The translations under genes were made by a program, and so were the position numbers. DNA of 64,000 bases. It comes from Craspedostauros australis. Its lineage: Eukaryota; Bacillariophyta; Bacillariophyceae; Mastogloiales; Achnanthaceae. Positions 61,158 through 64,000 of the stretch are shown piece by piece (positions within the stretch are counted from its first letter, which is position 1; each line of letters begins with the position of its first letter). Location of the stretch: contig JAMXDE010000009.1 in assembly GCA_026770025.1 (NCBI GenBank), positions 905,001-969,000 on the forward strand, written 5' to 3'. The notes beneath the pieces are model-generated. The model saw only the letters and a list, made by a program, of their open reading frames with translations. It had not been told where the DNA came from and made no database searches.

Positions 61158-62459
61158 ATGCGTGTTCACATCATGCCGTTCATCGCAGTGATCGGCCATG
61201 CGATGCTGAGCGCAGAAGTTGCTTCGGCCTTTGCGCCTCACCGCAACCGACCAGCAACAACTGCAACAGCAATGTTGGCGAGGACGCCGCGTGTCCTTGG
61301 GGGAAGGCCGGCGCCAAACCGTACGTCTGGAATTCCATCATCGTCTTCAGCATGGGCGCCAAGATCGTTTCCATCAACTGCTCAAAGAACGAGCGCAACG
61401 TCGTTGACGATGTCCGTCGATAACTACAGCTCCATCGCATTGAAGTTCTTCACATCCGTCCGAGTCCCCTCCGCCTTGATTGCGGGCTCCAGCCTCGGAT
61501 CGCTGTTCACGTTGTTGGACGACGACGACGATGACGATGAGGAGGGTGACGGGGGAGTCAAAATCAAGATGACACCTCAAGATCTCAAGCTGCGTCGCTG
61601 GATAATCCGGATCTACCACTTCTTTGGTTTGGTCACCTTGATGCTGAGCCTCAATGCTATTGTCACGTCCACGGCGGCAGCGACGACGCTGATGCTGGGA
61701 CGCTACTCATCGTCCACCGCCACCAGCGTGTACGCCTTCATGGAGCAGCATATGAAGTACGAATTCGTGACAACGCGCTGGAGCTTCCTCACCAGCATGC
61801 TCAGCTTCATTGCCGGCATCGCAATGCGTGCGCTCGTGGAATTCAATCTGTACCGCAAGGGAAATCGCAAGAATGCGGCGGCGCTGTTCTTCTGTCTGTT
61901 CGGTCTGTGGTCCCACTTGCTGTCCTTCGTCAATTCGACGTTGTATTCGTCCCCGAATATCTTCCTCATGACGTGGGAGGTTCTCAAGGTGAGAGCGTCA
62001 CGGTGGTTGCCTGTTGTTCATGCTTCCTCGTGCCCATGCGTCGTTGGTTGGGTTCGATTCACGCTCCCATCATGTAGCATCATGTTGCACTTCATTCCAC
62101 ATGACCTAACCTCATTCCAACCATTCTCCATTTCAATTCCTCGACTTCATCAACTATACTACGTCACACGATACCAACGTGACACAACACCGCACTCTGC
62201 TGATCAGCTTGTCTTTGTCAAGGCGTTCGTGAGACCCCGCAAGTTTCTGGAGATGGCGAGCGTCCTGAGCTTCGCTACCAGCTTCGTGTTTGTTACCATG
62301 ATCGTGTTGGACAAGAAGAGTGCGAGCGGCAATGTCGGTGGTGCTTCCAAGAACAAGGATGGTGGCGATGACGAAGATGAACGCGAATGCGCAGAAGAGA
62401 TGCGGCTTGGGGGAGAGGTTGCTGTGGATCAATCCAGCGGGCACGGTGTGGATTCTTGA
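61158..62459 (+). CDS. Plastid-targeted multi-pass membrane protein (ASAFAP leader), two exons
   Basis: Model join(61158..61988, 62208..62459), 360 aa. The leader MRVHIMPFIAVIGHAMLSAEVASA is a signal peptide cut before FAPHRNRP. The ASA-FAP motif with Phe at +1, then a basic Ser/Thr-rich transit region, is the established import signal of red complex plastids. An Asp-rich run (DDDDDDDEEGD) follows, then about four to five hydrophobic segments: HFFGLVTLMLSLNAIV, WSFLTSMLSFIAGIAMRALV, ALFFCLFGLWSHLLSFV and MASVLSFATSFVFVTMIVL. The intron (AAG|GTGAGA..ATCAG) is 219 bp, a multiple of three without stops, so an unspliced reading is also open; splicing is preferred because the intervening residues look random. 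The family is not recognised. Confidence 0.72.
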   Translation: MRVHIMPFIAVIGHAMLSAEVASAFAPHRNRPATTATAMLARTPRVLGGRPAPNRTSGIPSSSSAWAPRSFPSTAQRTSATSLTMSVDNYSSIALKFFTSVRVPSALIAGSSLGSLFTLLDDDDDDDEEGDGGVKIKMTPQDLKLRRWIIRIYHFFGLVTLMLSLNAIVTSTAAATTLMLGRYSSSTATSVYAFMEQHMKYEFVTTRWSFLTSMLSFIAGIAMRALVEFNLYRKGNRKNAAALFFCLFGLWSHLLSFVNSTLYSSPNIFLMTWEVLKVRASRWLPVVHASSCPCVVGWVRFTLPSCSIMLHFIPHDLTSFQPFSISIPRLHQLYYVTRYQRDTTPHSADQLVFVKAFVRPRKFLEMASVLSFATSFVFVTMIVLDKKSASGNVGGASKNKDGGDDEDERECAEEMRLGGEVAVDQSSGHGVDS

Positions 62460-63034
62460 CATCGGAGACACGCACGTTGATGGAGCTAATGCAACGTAAG
62501 AGAGCATTAGAGCATATCCTCTTTCGTCGTCATCCATACGTAGCTCGTCACTGAGGAAAAGGAGACCATCTCCAATACTCTCTAGAGGTGGGCTGCGCGT
62601 GTCCATGTGGAGTGTAAATATTGGATATGTTTATTGTGTTGACGACATTCTGTTGCGCGCTTCAAATCGGAAAGGATGATTCGCCACCAGTGAAAAGTCT
62701 CGATAGCAGTTGCTTCGCTCCCAGGAATTGGACCTGGTCTCGATTGTGTTGGTAGTACGTTGCTTTGTTCTATTGTTGTTTTGCTCTTTTGACTTGTTGA
62801 GCCTAGCTCGGAGATGGAGCGCTGCCTGCTGTTGCGTCTGCGACTCTGCCTTTCACAATTCGGCATTCCCCATGCATTCATCATGGAAGGGTGGAAGCAA
62901 GTTAGACGGAAGGAAAATGGGATGCTCTCGAGAGACATAGATCTGGCAATTCGCTGAAGGATCGGTGAAAATCCGAGTGCCAAATCGAAATAGAGTATGG
63001 TCGACCGACTGTGCGCCTTGGCACGCTTCGATGC
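62460..63034. other. Intergenic, convergent 3' flanks
   Basis: 3' sides of the plastid membrane protein (+) and SKP1 (-). No gene seen. Confidence 0.45.
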
Positions 63035-63514
63035 TTACGAGGCCTTCACGACAGCATCTTCCTCTGGTGTCAGCTCGTTGGCAATGTTGAAAATCGCTCG
63101 GAGTTCCTGCGCCGACTTGCCCTTGATGAGAACCGCGACAGCGAGACACGTGAGATCCAGAAGCGGCTTGATGTCCATGAAGTTGGCCGCCGTTACAAGT
63201 TCGAAGAGGAGAGTCTTATCAACGTTGCAGAATTCCGCGTACCACGGCTGTACGAGGCTTTCGATCTTGGATGACTTGAGTGGCGTGGTGATGGCTGTCA
63301 TGGGCTCTTCCTGATGGTGCTTGCAGAAATCGATGACCTTGACGAGAACTTCGTTTCGCACGTTTGGCAGTGGGATCTCGCGAACATCGGCATCATCATC
63401 ATCCTCGTCCTCCTCGACAGTAATTGCCACCAGCTTTGACATCTTGGCGATGGAGATGGGGAGTTCGTGCTTGTCTCCCTCCTTGGAGACCTGCGCAACG
63501 GTGGATAGTGGCAT
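63035..63514 (-). CDS. SKP1: SKP1, SCF ubiquitin-ligase adaptor
   Basis: 159 aa from ATG 63514. SKP1 links CUL1 to F-box proteins in nuclear and cytosolic SCF ubiquitin ligases. The N-terminal BTB/POZ-like half reads ELPISIAKMSKLVAITVEEDEDDDDADVREIPLPNV and VLVKVIDFCKHHQEEP. The C-terminal dimerisation half gives WYAEFCNVDKTLLFELVTAANFMDIKPLLDLTC, LIKGKSAQELRAIFNIANELTPEED, all in register with human SKP1 (163 aa). The usual ending after TPEEE (RKENQWCEEK), which helps contact the F-box, is replaced by AVVKAS and a stop. A GTAAGC at the stop codon (CTC|GTAAGC) could be a 5' splice site to a last small exon, but no convincing ENxW-type exon is seen downstream, so the C-terminus is uncertain. 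Confidence 0.88.
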   Translation of the reverse strand: MPLSTVAQVSKEGDKHELPISIAKMSKLVAITVEEDEDDDDADVREIPLPNVRNEVLVKVIDFCKHHQEEPMTAITTPLKSSKIESLVQPWYAEFCNVDKTLLFELVTAANFMDIKPLLDLTCLAVAVLIKGKSAQELRAIFNIANELTPEEDAVVKAS

Positions 63515-64000
63515 GCGTGTGGGTGTGGATTTTGGTGTGAGACGAAAAGCAATACAGTATGGATGTGAGTGAGAGCGAACGGGTGCACCACGTAGAGCTC
63601 AGGGCAATCAGCATAGAGCACAACGCAAGAACTACCAGTGTCTTCAGCAGCAGCGGCAGCAGCAGTGCCATCGTCTTCTGCAACTTCGTTGATGCTGAGA
63701 TAGATCTGTGGTTGCAAGAGAGATCAGCGCTTCACCGTCCCAACATCCAATTCCACCATTCCAAGGCATCGAAAGCCGCGCGTGTGATCCTGCCATTCCG
63801 CATACTCGTCTCCCTGTTCGTTCTGCGCTTTGCTCTTCTCGTGTGATCAGCGTGGCGGCGATCTGCGCGTTTGATCGCTCCCTTACGCGCATGTTTTTCG
63901 CAGGCGTGCCTAATTCTGCTCTCCTCTGCGATGTTGCGTTGTGTTGGAGTGATAGAGCACAATCCGAATAGCGACGATGTGCTGTGGACCAAGTGCGGCC
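63515..64000. other. Upstream of SKP1 to window end
   Basis: Presumed SKP1 promoter and leader. A GCAGCAGCGGCAGCAGCAG run at 63645-63665 is open in several frames, but no product is recognised. Any gene at the right edge would be cut by the window. Confidence 0.4.

Noticed and set aside
62045-62075. tRNA T-arm-like GGGTTCGATTC
   Set aside because: No pairing stem, no A-box and no acceptor stem around it; lies in an intron.

Overview
The window looks like nuclear DNA of an alga with a red-type complex plastid, most likely a diatom or close stramenopile. A membrane protein near 61.2 kb starts with a signal peptide that ends in VASA-FAP, the plastid-import signature of such algae. Genes are intron-poor with GT..AG introns of about 170-250 bp, there are degenerate CCCTAA (TTAGGG-type) tracts, and the repeats are the Ty1/copia and EN-RT-RNaseH LINE types common in these genomes. 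The lineage is an inference, not a species call.

Layout. 1-3.4 kb: GINS subunit Psf3 (three exons, +), convergent with a DTW-domain tRNA acp3U transferase (-). 3.8-17.4 kb: a 13,558-bp DNA transposon with perfect 37-bp terminal inverted repeats and a 6-bp target duplication. It carries one long, open DDE-type transposase ORF (-), a badly decayed prolyl-oligopeptidase gene, degenerate telomere-like repeats and tandem repeats. 18.2-22.6 kb: a type II membrane glycosyltransferase and a four-exon PIG-A gene (first step of GPI-anchor synthesis) that has one in-frame TGA in its most conserved N-terminal motif. 22.6-53.1 kb: 30.5 kb of nested retroelements starting 24 nt after the PIG-A stop codon. 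The outer layer is a full-length LINE with a perfect 17-bp target duplication. A Ty1/copia element sits inside LINE ORF2 as a tandem LTR-internal-LTR-internal-LTR array, and a second, different copia-like element sits inside the gag of the second copy. 53.5-54.3 kb: an old diverged LTR of the first copia family in the opposite orientation. 56.8-63.5 kb: a secreted or organellar SET-domain protein, two membrane proteins with leaders of the plastid-targeting type, and SKP1 (-).

The host genes (replication, tRNA modification, glycosylation, SCF ubiquitin ligase, plastid membrane) form no obvious functional cluster. The most interesting objects are the large transposon carrying a decayed hydrolase gene, the PIG-A gene with its in-frame TGA and adjoining 30-kb nest, and the three-LTR tandem array.
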